Source: a virus | Virus record (IMG/VR): IMGVR_UViG_3300027733_000059 | Location: 1-61,414 of that record | Length of the DNA stretch: 61,414 bases | Direction: 5' to 3' (one strand) | Part shown: one piece after another, positions 8,314-15,428 of the stretch | Numbering within the stretch: position 1 is the first letter of the stretch | Layout of the letters: every line of letters begins with the position of its first letter | The notes under the pieces: generated by a model | Seen by the model: the letters and a program-made list of their open reading frames with translations, nothing else | What the model was told of the DNA's origin: nothing | Database searches by the model: none | Translations under genes and position numbers: made by a program

Positions 8314-8542
8314 CGTTTATTTCGAGCAGGTGGGCGAAGGATGTCCATATCATCCATCCACCGAGGGTCATCGGCATTACCATCAAATTCGCCTTCGGTG
8401 TCATTCTCGTCATAACTAATCTTAGGTTTCTTGCCCTTATAGTTTTTTGGTTCAGAATTATCTTCACCTTCGGAATCATCAATGTTGTATTTTCCACCGT
8501 GCGTCTTTTGGTCGTGCGTGGCGCCTAGATGCTTGTCTAGGC
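8310..8542 (-). CDS. HDQKTHG-bearing tail in a shifted frame after the Tudor-like gene
   Basis: This frame has no start codon of its own. From 8516 downward it reads HDQKTHGG-KYN and then about 60 acidic residues ending R-P-P-A-R-N-K-R, and it stops in ATGA overlap with the next gene. The upstream Tudor-like gene would join it only by a net +1 shift near the A7 tract at 8549-8555; a one-A-shorter tract would fuse them in frame. The usual K-H pair before the motif lies in the third frame (D-K-H-L-G-A), so two indels, decay, programmed frameshifting or sequencing error are all possible. Confidence 0.45.
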
Positions 8543-8947
8543 TCAGGCTTTTTTTAGTGCTGAAGCCTTATGCCCTACAAGAGTTTCTGTTTCTTCGCCA
8601 TCTTTATAGATACGAATAAGAACTGCTGGGTCATCTTTTTCAGCCTTAATGCTAAATGATGATTTTGGAATTCCAAGAACTCCATCGCGCATAATATGTT
8701 CAATCTTGCCTTGTGCTGTTCCACCTGATGCTTGCCAAGAAACCATATCGCCAACCGTTAATCCTGAAGCCTTTTTCATTGCATAAGCCATATCTCGCAT
8801 AGCCTTTTCAATCATTGATTTAGCGTAACCCTTAAGACCTGCGATTCCCTTTTGATTGACCTGTTCCTCAATCATTGCGTACTCGTCGTCTTTCATATTT
8901 TTCATAGGACCATTGCGGAGTTCTTTGAGAATCTTTTTGTCTTTCAT
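8543..8947 (-). CDS. Hypervirulence-associated Tudor-domain (HVA1-like) protein
   Basis: This is a 134-aa protein. Residues 60-134 match the small HVA1 Tudor-type domain: VGDMVSWQASGGTAQGKIE, then D-D-P-A-V-L-I-R-I-Y-K-D-G and ending V-G-H-K-A-S-A-L. The first 60 residues are a basic helical segment. HVA1-like proteins often sit beside XkdF-type prohead proteases, as here, where the ATG overlaps the protease stop by ATGA. The function in the head is unknown. The end runs into an A7 tract followed by the shifted HDQKTHG tail. Confidence 0.68.
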   Translation of the reverse strand: MKDKKILKELRNGPMKNMKDDEYAMIEEQVNQKGIAGLKGYAKSMIEKAMRDMAYAMKKASGLTVGDMVSWQASGGTAQGKIEHIMRDGVLGIPKSSFSIKAEKDDPAVLIRIYKDGEETETLVGHKASALKKA

Positions 8948-9645
8948 TTAGTTTCCTTTGGCTTTTTTTTCTTAGGATTCATAATTGTATCAACGTGAAC
9001 ATCTGTAGCAGTCGGGTCGTTTTTTTCCATATCTACATATAGGCGCTCTGCTCGTCCACCAATTGAATAGCCAAGGATTTCCCCACGTTGAATCTTTTCC
9101 CACGCCCAATCCTCCCAAATAACACCAAGAAATACTGTGTTTGCTGGATAAGTATGATTGACCATAATTCCGCTTGGGGTTGTAATTGGAACTGTTAGTT
9201 CGTATGGAAATGCCATAACTTCAACCCACTCACCTGCAACAATGTCGCGATTATGTTGTAATCGAATACGACGGTCATTGCTTCGGACATAATCCCAAAC
9301 TGCTCTTTGCAACTCCTCGGCATCTGTCCACTCATTGTGTGCATCGAGACGGTCAGGAATATACATAGCGCCAAGTGTGTATTTCTTTTCGCCTTCAGCC
9401 TTAGATACTTCATAAGAGCCGATTGATTTAGCAACATCATTGAAGGCAATTGGGAAAGCCTTTTGAGCCAACTCGAAAGTAATCTCTTCGAGGTTGGCTT
9501 CGCCATCTACTAAATACTGTGCAATATAGGTACTCGGGGTCCAGTTAGGCGCATCCCAGCGCTCTTCAAGGATTCGGTTAGATTCGACATTGAAGCGCCA
9601 CAGAGTATGTGGCTCATTACGGTAAAAGTTTACAAAATATCGCAA
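8944..9645 (-). CDS. Prohead maturation protease, XkdF-like serine peptidase
   Basis: I chose TTG because AGAGGAGGG lies 9 bases upstream and it begins 5 bases after the previous stop; an in-frame ATG at 9681 would overlap that gene by 32 bases. The 233-aa product has A-H-N-E-W-T-D-A-E-E-L near residue 110, R-L-Q-H-N-R-D-I-V-A-G-E-W-V-E-V in the middle, and W-E-K-I-Q-R-G-E-I-L-G-Y-S-I-G-G near the end. This is the His and Gly-x-Ser-x-Gly-Gly-like layout of Peptidase_S78_2/XkdF. It should cut scaffold and capsid during head maturation and could also act on the adjacent modular proteins. Confidence 0.78.
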   Translation of the reverse strand: MRYFVNFYRNEPHTLWRFNVESNRILEERWDAPNWTPSTYIAQYLVDGEANLEEITFELAQKAFPIAFNDVAKSIGSYEVSKAEGEKKYTLGAMYIPDRLDAHNEWTDAEELQRAVWDYVRSNDRRIRLQHNRDIVAGEWVEVMAFPYELTVPITTPSGIMVNHTYPANTVFLGVIWEDWAWEKIQRGEILGYSIGGRAERLYVDMEKNDPTATDVHVDTIMNPKKKKPKETK

Positions 9646-9649
9646 TTTG

Positions 9650-11854
9650 TTATGCCCTCCTCTCAGGGGATAGTTTACCAACCCCAGTTGATTTTATCAA
9701 GCCAGCCTGTTGAGCCGTCTCGAACTGTTGCATAATCAAAGTACCGACGCCAAGAATAGTTGCATAGTTAGATGGGCGAGGAACTCGGGTCGCTATCTTT
9801 ACCATTCTGTCCCAAGAACTACGGCGCTCGCCATCATCTGTGGATTTTCTGTAAATCTCATAAATATCGTGAAGAGCCTTTTCCTTAACTTGGAATGACT
9901 TCGGAGTATGAATCTGTAGTTCAACTTTAATACCATCGCGCTCTGCCTTTATGTTTACACCATCATAAGGGTCGCCTGATTGCCAAAAATTCTTAACTCT
10001 AACTTTCCATCCAGTTGCTTCAAATGCTGTAACGGCAGATTGCAATGTACCTGCGTAATCGGCATCTTTAACTGAAAGTGTGTAACGGTTGGCGTCAGAG
10101 ATTTCTTCTGATGCTTTCTTTCTATCACCTTGGTATCCCTGCTCGGCGTCTAAGTCAATCTTTCGAGCAAGAGAATCTGTAGATTTAACTCTTTGTGAAA
10201 GACCTTCAAGTTTTGCGCCTGACTGTTGTGCAATGCCTTCAACTAATTTTGTAATTACTGGTTCTGCTGCAACTGCTTTCTCACGAACTGCGCGAGCAAG
10301 TGCAATTGCTTCTTTTGATTGCCCCTGCTCAGGTTCTTTATCTGCAACCATATTGTTAGCCCACGCACCGTGCGTCTTTTGGTCGTGCGAGCCGTGCTTT
10401 TCAAGAGGTTCCCAAATAAATGATTTTTTAGCAGGTGCGTCAATTGCTTGACCTTCAAAACCATTATCCGCAGCCCACTTTAACGAAATATCTAATGCTT
10501 CTTTTGCATTTATTGACAGACGATAAACAGGCAACTCAGTTCCAGGATTATCAAAAGAAAAAGCAACAGCAGCGCCCCAAGTATGGTGTCCATCAATAAC
10601 ATAACCATCTTTAGAAATGAGAATTCTTTCATCTTTTGGAATCTTGCCATCTTCTTGAAATTTATTGTAAATGGCACCTGAACGAGAAGCGGAAATTTCT
10701 TTCTGAACTGGCTTTAGGGTTGTTGGGTCAATTTTTTCTTTTTCGGCGGTAACGCCTTGTTCGGCTTCAATCTCTGCCAAAAAGCGAGCGCGTTCTTTAC
10801 CAGGAATTTGAGGCATATCTTTGCGAGCAATTCCCATACCCTCATCGCCATAGAGCAATGTTCCCTTGATACTTAACTCTGTTAAGTCAGGGTGGTCGGT
10901 TCTCTTAGATGCCTTCATTAAAAATGCGGATAAGTTTTCAGGCTCAACTTCAGGGTGTCCTCCAGCCAAGATTTCCTCAGCGATTCCATCAGCCCAACTG
11001 CCGTGAGTTTTTTGGTCGTGCTTTCCTGGATTATGTTTTGCAACTTCTTCTTTCTCGGCGCGAGCAACCATTGACTCAGCCCACGCGAATCCTGCATCTC
11101 CGCCCCAAGCGTCCCAAGCGACTCGACCCGCTGACGGATAACCCTTTTCTCCTTGGCTAAATCCAACTGCGTTCTTATCAACTTCGTGACGAGAAAAGAA
11201 AGATTTCATACGCTTTAAAGTATCTAGTGAGATTGATTCACCTGATGCTAACTGTGATGCACGATGACGACCAACTGAAGTGAAACCGCCTCCAGCCTTA
11301 CCCTCGCTAATCCAATCAAGCGCACGGCGAGCAGCATCTCGAACTGTTTTTGGTGGAGTGTTATCTGCCTTTGAAAAACGGTGAATTTGGTCAAGGCGTT
11401 CTTGAGCCTTTTCCTTTGATGGATAGGTTCCAAACTTGCGTCGTCCCGTCGAATCATAAACCGTGAACTCGCCATCCTCTTCACGAATCATTTTCTCAAA
11501 TGGGTCAAGAGGAATCTCAATTGGCTCGATACGCATTTCATAACCTTGAGAAGTTAGGAAAGTCTGTACATTGCCCACATTGCTACCGCTGGATTTAATA
11601 ACCTCTGCGACCATATCGGCTGGTAACGAAGAGCCAAGCGATGTCAGGTCTACGTCATTGATTGAATCAACGAGGATTTCATAGGCATCCCAATCATCCT
11701 TTGGAGCCTCCATCTTGCGACGAGCCAACTCATTGAGGATTGTGTGGTGAACTTCGATTGTCGCTGGTGAGGCTTCAGACTTATGGATACGCTGATGCAG
11801 CGCGAGTAGTCTCTCAGCGCTTAAAGAAATTAACTTTGGGGCTATATCCGCCAT
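9650..11854 (-). CDS. Modular HDQKTHG polyprotein: ParB-like and RelA/SpoT-like domains
   Basis: This 734-aa protein has four parts. Residues 130-270 contain V-Y-D-S-T-G-R-R-K-F-G-T-Y-P and GRVAWDAWGGDAGFAWAE, a segment seen in phage head-module proteins. HDQKTHGSW (279-285) leads into a ParB/sulfiredoxin-like domain with D-G-Y-V-I-D-G-H-H-T-W (416-426). HDQKTHGAW (490-496) precedes a RelA/SpoT-like nucleotidyltransferase region with D-A-N-R-Y-T-L (587-593), D-P-Y-D-G-V-N (628-634) and E-L-Q-I-H-T (645-650). No clear Shine-Dalgarno precedes the ATG. I infer it is virion-carried effector cargo; enzymatic activity is not proven. Confidence 0.72.
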   Translation of the reverse strand: MADIAPKLISLSAERLLALHQRIHKSEASPATIEVHHTILNELARRKMEAPKDDWDAYEILVDSINDVDLTSLGSSLPADMVAEVIKSSGSNVGNVQTFLTSQGYEMRIEPIEIPLDPFEKMIREEDGEFTVYDSTGRRKFGTYPSKEKAQERLDQIHRFSKADNTPPKTVRDAARRALDWISEGKAGGGFTSVGRHRASQLASGESISLDTLKRMKSFFSRHEVDKNAVGFSQGEKGYPSAGRVAWDAWGGDAGFAWAESMVARAEKEEVAKHNPGKHDQKTHGSWADGIAEEILAGGHPEVEPENLSAFLMKASKRTDHPDLTELSIKGTLLYGDEGMGIARKDMPQIPGKERARFLAEIEAEQGVTAEKEKIDPTTLKPVQKEISASRSGAIYNKFQEDGKIPKDERILISKDGYVIDGHHTWGAAVAFSFDNPGTELPVYRLSINAKEALDISLKWAADNGFEGQAIDAPAKKSFIWEPLEKHGSHDQKTHGAWANNMVADKEPEQGQSKEAIALARAVREKAVAAEPVITKLVEGIAQQSGAKLEGLSQRVKSTDSLARKIDLDAEQGYQGDRKKASEEISDANRYTLSVKDADYAGTLQSAVTAFEATGWKVRVKNFWQSGDPYDGVNIKAERDGIKVELQIHTPKSFQVKEKALHDIYEIYRKSTDDGERRSSWDRMVKIATRVPRPSNYATILGVGTLIMQQFETAQQAGLIKSTGVGKLSPERRA

Positions 11855-11885
11855 ACCGCAATGATAGCGGATAGGTTTACAACTG

Positions 11886-12032
11886 TTATTTAGTTTCTTG
11901 AACTGAGGTTAGTTTTTGTTCCACTACCTTGTCCAAGAAAGCAATCTCGTTATCGTCAGGCAAGCCTTCCATCTCAACAGGCATCGAGGCGTGAAGTTTT
12001 GATAACGCGTCTAATCTATCTTGTCTGCTCAT
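11886..12032 (-). CDS. Small helical protein between polyprotein genes
   Basis: This 48-aa acidic helical protein lies four bases after the 12037 stop. Its C-terminal half, E-I-A-F-L-D-K-V-V-E-Q-K-L, resembles D-A-F-V-D-E-I-L-Q-A-I-E in the tiny ORF nested at 14037-14156. The two may be paralogues that each follow one effector module. The function is unknown; chaperone or antitoxin-like partners would suit the size and position but are guesses. Confidence 0.5.
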   Translation of the reverse strand: MSRQDRLDALSKLHASMPVEMEGLPDDNEIAFLDKVVEQKLTSVQETK

Positions 12033-12036
12033 AGGG

Positions 12037-14670
12037 TTAGTTTACCGCAGGAGCGGGCTTTTCGCGAGGGGTGCCGTCGTAGACCAAGCCATCACCATCA
12101 CGGTCAATTGGACCCTGTTGGATTGTGCGACCTTCTTGGCTCAATCCCTTTTGATACTTCATATTGAGGCTATCTAGCAATCTTGCCCCAGCCCAAGAAT
12201 ACACGGGCTTGCCAGTAATTTGATTAGTGCCTGTCTCAAATCTATCGCCATACCCAATCATCAAGAAATCATTTGGAATAGGGAAATCATCCGAGTTAAT
12301 TGTTTTTGTTGAACCGCGGAAGGTGGTTGATGTTGGGTCATATTCTGTAACCATTTTTGAAACTAAAGAATCAAACTCAACTCGGTTTGCTGAACCCTCT
12401 GCAAAATCAGCGGAATTGTACATTCTGCCTTTTATCAACTCTCGCACATTTTGACTCATATATCTTTCATCAAAATCAAAACCTGATTTAGCCCAATGGC
12501 GAGCGCCATCCCAGGCTGTACCCACATCAATTCTTCCAATTCCCACAGCCACATACCAAGCCTCTTGTTGGGCTATAAACTTTGAACCAAATCCAACTCC
12601 AGCGTAATCATCGTCCATTTTGAATAGGTCGTGTTCAACAGCCCAAATTTCATTGCCATCCTTATCTTGGCTTCTATAGAAACTGCGTTGGAACTCACCA
12701 GCAGGGAAACCAGCATCATCCGTAACTTCGCCTTGTACGACTAATCTCTCGCCATCAAGATAAATGTTTGTTGTCGATGAACTAAGGGTTGTGGCAACTT
12801 CACCCTGAGCATTTTTTACTTCATAGGTCATTCCAAAAACTTCATCGAACGGACCGTGCAAATCTTCAGGATTAAATTCTTCGCCACCATTTTGTTCTTG
12901 CCACAATTGCGCCAAGGTTCCATCATCGCTTTCGATAAATTCCTGAACCATTTCGTCTTGAATTTTTTCGTAAAGGCGGTTTCTTAATTCTTCATTTGCT
13001 TTGTCGGTAGCCCCTTGGTCCTCATACTCATATTTTGCTTCCTGGAAAGCCTCTTCAACTCTTTCATCAATACCATCAGTTGCTTGGGCATACATTCCTG
13101 AGTCATTATTAACCATAAGTGTTAAATCTGACATATCAGCCTGTTCCGCAGGGGTCAGAGCGTTTTCTAAATCTTCTAATGAAGGACCAACGCCATCCAT
13201 TGTGTTAATTAGTGCTTCATCTTCCGCGGAGACACCACGCGCCCAATTACCGTGACTAGATTGGTCGTGTTGTTCGTGCTTTAAGACTGGCTTTAATCCA
13301 GCAGCAAAACGAATAACTTTAATCTTTTGAAATACCGCTGGAACGGACCAAAACTCTTCAGGGAGCAAGGCAACCTTTTGGTCAGCGAACTGCTTGCCTC
13401 TGTTATTAAAGAATGAATTCTGTCCGCGTGTTTCTGTTGTTAGCGCAGCGCGAGCCTTTTCTGTAAACATCTGAGAGTGGTGAACCCAAGCAGCCTCTTC
13501 GCCATCTTGACCAAATCCTCGACCAGTAGCAGCGTGTCCAAAGTAATCGTGAACTGCTCGGAATTTATTGTTTTGTGTATCTGAGAAAAGCGGGTGTGCG
13601 CCTGTTGTCTCTGTTTGCAAAACCTTTAACACCCCACGGCTGACATCATCAAACATTTCCTTTGATGTCTTATATGGGTCCTCTGCAACGAACTCAACCT
13701 TGACTCCTAGAGTCTTGGTCATAAAATCAAACTGCTCTTCTACTTCAGATGCCAGCGCTTCGTACTCATCGACTGCATCTCTATCCATCTTCGGAAGATT
13801 CTCATAGACATCAGCGATACGCGCTGCTCGTTCGCGATTGGCTACAACTTTGGTGTAATCAATTGTTTCGTCAGGATTTAAACCTTTTTTGAAAGCGTAT
13901 TCTTTTGCGCCATCTCGGGCGCCCTTGACTGAATCGGTTGGGTATCTATCCCCTGCCCAATTACCGTGAGTTGCTTGGTCGTGTTCACCTTGTCGGTGTT
14001 TTTGGACCTGGTACCTGCCAAGGCAGATATGGGGATTTAGAGATTGCCCTCTATCGCTTGCAAGATTTCGTCCACGAAGGCGTCCTTCTCCTTCTCGGTC
14101 ATTTCCTTGACTGGCTTCGGAGTTTCCACCAAGACGGGCTTTGTTTGTTCGCTCATCGACCTCATCCTTCATATAAATATACGAGTCATTGATGACATCG
14201 TAGATTGCTTTTTGTTCGTTTTTAAATCCTGCTCGTACACCCTCTGACCGAGAACTGTATCTTCTCGAGACATCTAAGTAAAGTTTTCCTTCCTCAACCC
14301 AAGCGCCGAAGAAACTGCCCTTGTTATCAAGCAACTCAGCGTGGTCGTTGATGTAATCCCTCAAAGCAGTCCTCAAAGCAGCCCTAGAAGCCTTCAGAGG
14401 CGCGAAATCAAGCACTCTCTCGGCTCCTACATCAGAGGCGATAAAGCCATCTTTAGCAGATTGTTTGGTGCGGATGTCAATGCTGAATCCAGGAGTTTTT
14501 TTCTCACTCAACTTGTCTATCAATCCCGTGATAGTTCTACCTTCAACGGTTTGCCCATCAACTGTGAGGTTTGCCCAATTACCGTGAGTCTTTTGGTCGT
14601 GCGAGCCGTGCTTTTCAAGGACGAGAGAAAGCCCTTTAGAGGATGAGTATTGAAATTTTTCTAGGTTCAT
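12037..14670 (-). CDS. Modular HDQKTHG polyprotein with three cargo domains and Asp-rich tail
   Basis: This 877-aa protein starts at the ATG in ATGA overlap with the upstream stop. Motif copies lie at residues 24-30 (HDQKTHGNW), 230-236 (HDQATHGNW) and 468-474 (HDQSSHGNW). Module 1 (60-165) has F-G-A-W-V-E-E-G-K-L-Y-L-D-V-S. Module 2 (270-450) has a His-rich core, R-A-V-H-D-Y-F-G-H-A and A-W-V-H-H-S-Q-M-F, like an unnamed phage domain. Module 3 has G-F-G-S-K-F-I-A-Q-Q and R-H-W-A-K-S-G-F-D-F, reminiscent of a GNAT-like fold. It ends DRDGDGLVYDGTP. Residues 172-212 are overprinted by a second small ORF. Confidence 0.68.
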   Translation of the reverse strand: MNLEKFQYSSSKGLSLVLEKHGSHDQKTHGNWANLTVDGQTVEGRTITGLIDKLSEKKTPGFSIDIRTKQSAKDGFIASDVGAERVLDFAPLKASRAALRTALRDYINDHAELLDNKGSFFGAWVEEGKLYLDVSRRYSSRSEGVRAGFKNEQKAIYDVINDSYIYMKDEVDERTNKARLGGNSEASQGNDREGEGRLRGRNLASDRGQSLNPHICLGRYQVQKHRQGEHDQATHGNWAGDRYPTDSVKGARDGAKEYAFKKGLNPDETIDYTKVVANRERAARIADVYENLPKMDRDAVDEYEALASEVEEQFDFMTKTLGVKVEFVAEDPYKTSKEMFDDVSRGVLKVLQTETTGAHPLFSDTQNNKFRAVHDYFGHAATGRGFGQDGEEAAWVHHSQMFTEKARAALTTETRGQNSFFNNRGKQFADQKVALLPEEFWSVPAVFQKIKVIRFAAGLKPVLKHEQHDQSSHGNWARGVSAEDEALINTMDGVGPSLEDLENALTPAEQADMSDLTLMVNNDSGMYAQATDGIDERVEEAFQEAKYEYEDQGATDKANEELRNRLYEKIQDEMVQEFIESDDGTLAQLWQEQNGGEEFNPEDLHGPFDEVFGMTYEVKNAQGEVATTLSSSTTNIYLDGERLVVQGEVTDDAGFPAGEFQRSFYRSQDKDGNEIWAVEHDLFKMDDDYAGVGFGSKFIAQQEAWYVAVGIGRIDVGTAWDGARHWAKSGFDFDERYMSQNVRELIKGRMYNSADFAEGSANRVEFDSLVSKMVTEYDPTSTTFRGSTKTINSDDFPIPNDFLMIGYGDRFETGTNQITGKPVYSWAGARLLDSLNMKYQKGLSQEGRTIQQGPIDRDGDGLVYDGTPREKPAPAVN
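14037..14156 (-). CDS. Small ORF nested out of frame inside the 877-aa polyprotein gene
   Basis: This 39-aa ORF has ATG preceded by GGATGAGG. It encodes a Pro/Val start and an acidic-basic helix, E-K-E-K-D-A-F-V-D-E-I-L-Q-A-I-E, which looks more like a real protein than the Gly/Arg/Ser-rich linker read in the long frame at the same bases. It resembles the 48-aa protein at 11886-12032. Either both frames are used, or the long ORF arose by fusion of two genes through a formerly separate small gene. Confidence 0.45.
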   Translation of the reverse strand: MSEQTKPVLVETPKPVKEMTEKEKDAFVDEILQAIEGNL

Positions 14671-15428
14671 TGTTTTACCAATTCTATATCCCAAACCTTG
14701 CCACGTTGAGCAACGACTTTAAACTTACTTCCTCGAGGCATAAGGAACTCAGCCTCAGTCGTAGAAGGTGTCCATCCATACATAGGTTCGTGATAGCCCG
14801 CAGGAAAGATTCCTTTTGTACCAGCGGGTAACTTCATACGGAAAACTAAACCGTCGTAATAAGGTTGAGAACCGCCAAATTGTTGAGCAACTCCAGCATC
14901 AATTGTCGTGGAGGTGTAGCCCTTATCTTCCCAAGTATCTCCAACTTTGAGAGTTTCAAAAAACTTTAATCCGTTGCCTTTGACTCCCCGATAGGTAACT
15001 AACTCCTCGGATAGCGGTGGAGCAACATCCATCGCCTTATCAAGTAAATCAATTGTAGATTTATAGCCATCTTCACTTATCTGAGGGTCGCGCAGAGCCT
15101 CATTCATATCGTAGCCAAGGCGACTTTCATAATTGCTTATCGCTCCTGAAAACTCAGGATGAGCAGCCTCGGTGAAACCCTTTAATCGTTGGCTAAATAG
15201 TTTCTCCATAAAATAAACTTCTTTATCTGTATCAGACGCAAAAACTTTTATTTCATCTTTGAACCAAGCAGCAAGATTTTCATAATTGCCTGAAGCCCAG
15301 TTACCGTGGGTTTTTTGGTCGTGTTCACCGTGCTTTCGAACTTCTTCTTCTTGAGGTTTAGGAATTAAATCAGGATGAATTGGGTCAATAATTTCCCAGC
15401 CGTAATCTTTAGTCTCCAAGAGGTACAC
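14667..15428 (-). CDS. HDQKTHG-tagged ADP-ribosyltransferase (R-S-E type)
   Basis: I chose GTG at 15428 (253 aa) because of GAGAGG just upstream; an ATG at 15476 in the same frame overlaps the previous gene by 68 bases. Counting from GTG, HDQKTHGNW begins at residue 36. The catalytic signature of clostridial-toxin-like ADP-ribosyltransferases follows: T-Y-R-G (R147), Y-T-S-T-T (S173) and E-A-E-F-L-M-P (E225/E227). E-x-E enzymes usually modify arginine. There is no secretion signal, fitting delivery from the capsid rather than export. The stop overlaps the next polyprotein by ATGA. Confidence 0.8.
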   Translation of the reverse strand: MYLLETKDYGWEIIDPIHPDLIPKPQEEEVRKHGEHDQKTHGNWASGNYENLAAWFKDEIKVFASDTDKEVYFMEKLFSQRLKGFTEAAHPEFSGAISNYESRLGYDMNEALRDPQISEDGYKSTIDLLDKAMDVAPPLSEELVTYRGVKGNGLKFFETLKVGDTWEDKGYTSTTIDAGVAQQFGGSQPYYDGLVFRMKLPAGTKGIFPAGYHEPMYGWTPSTTEAEFLMPRGSKFKVVAQRGKVWDIELVKQ

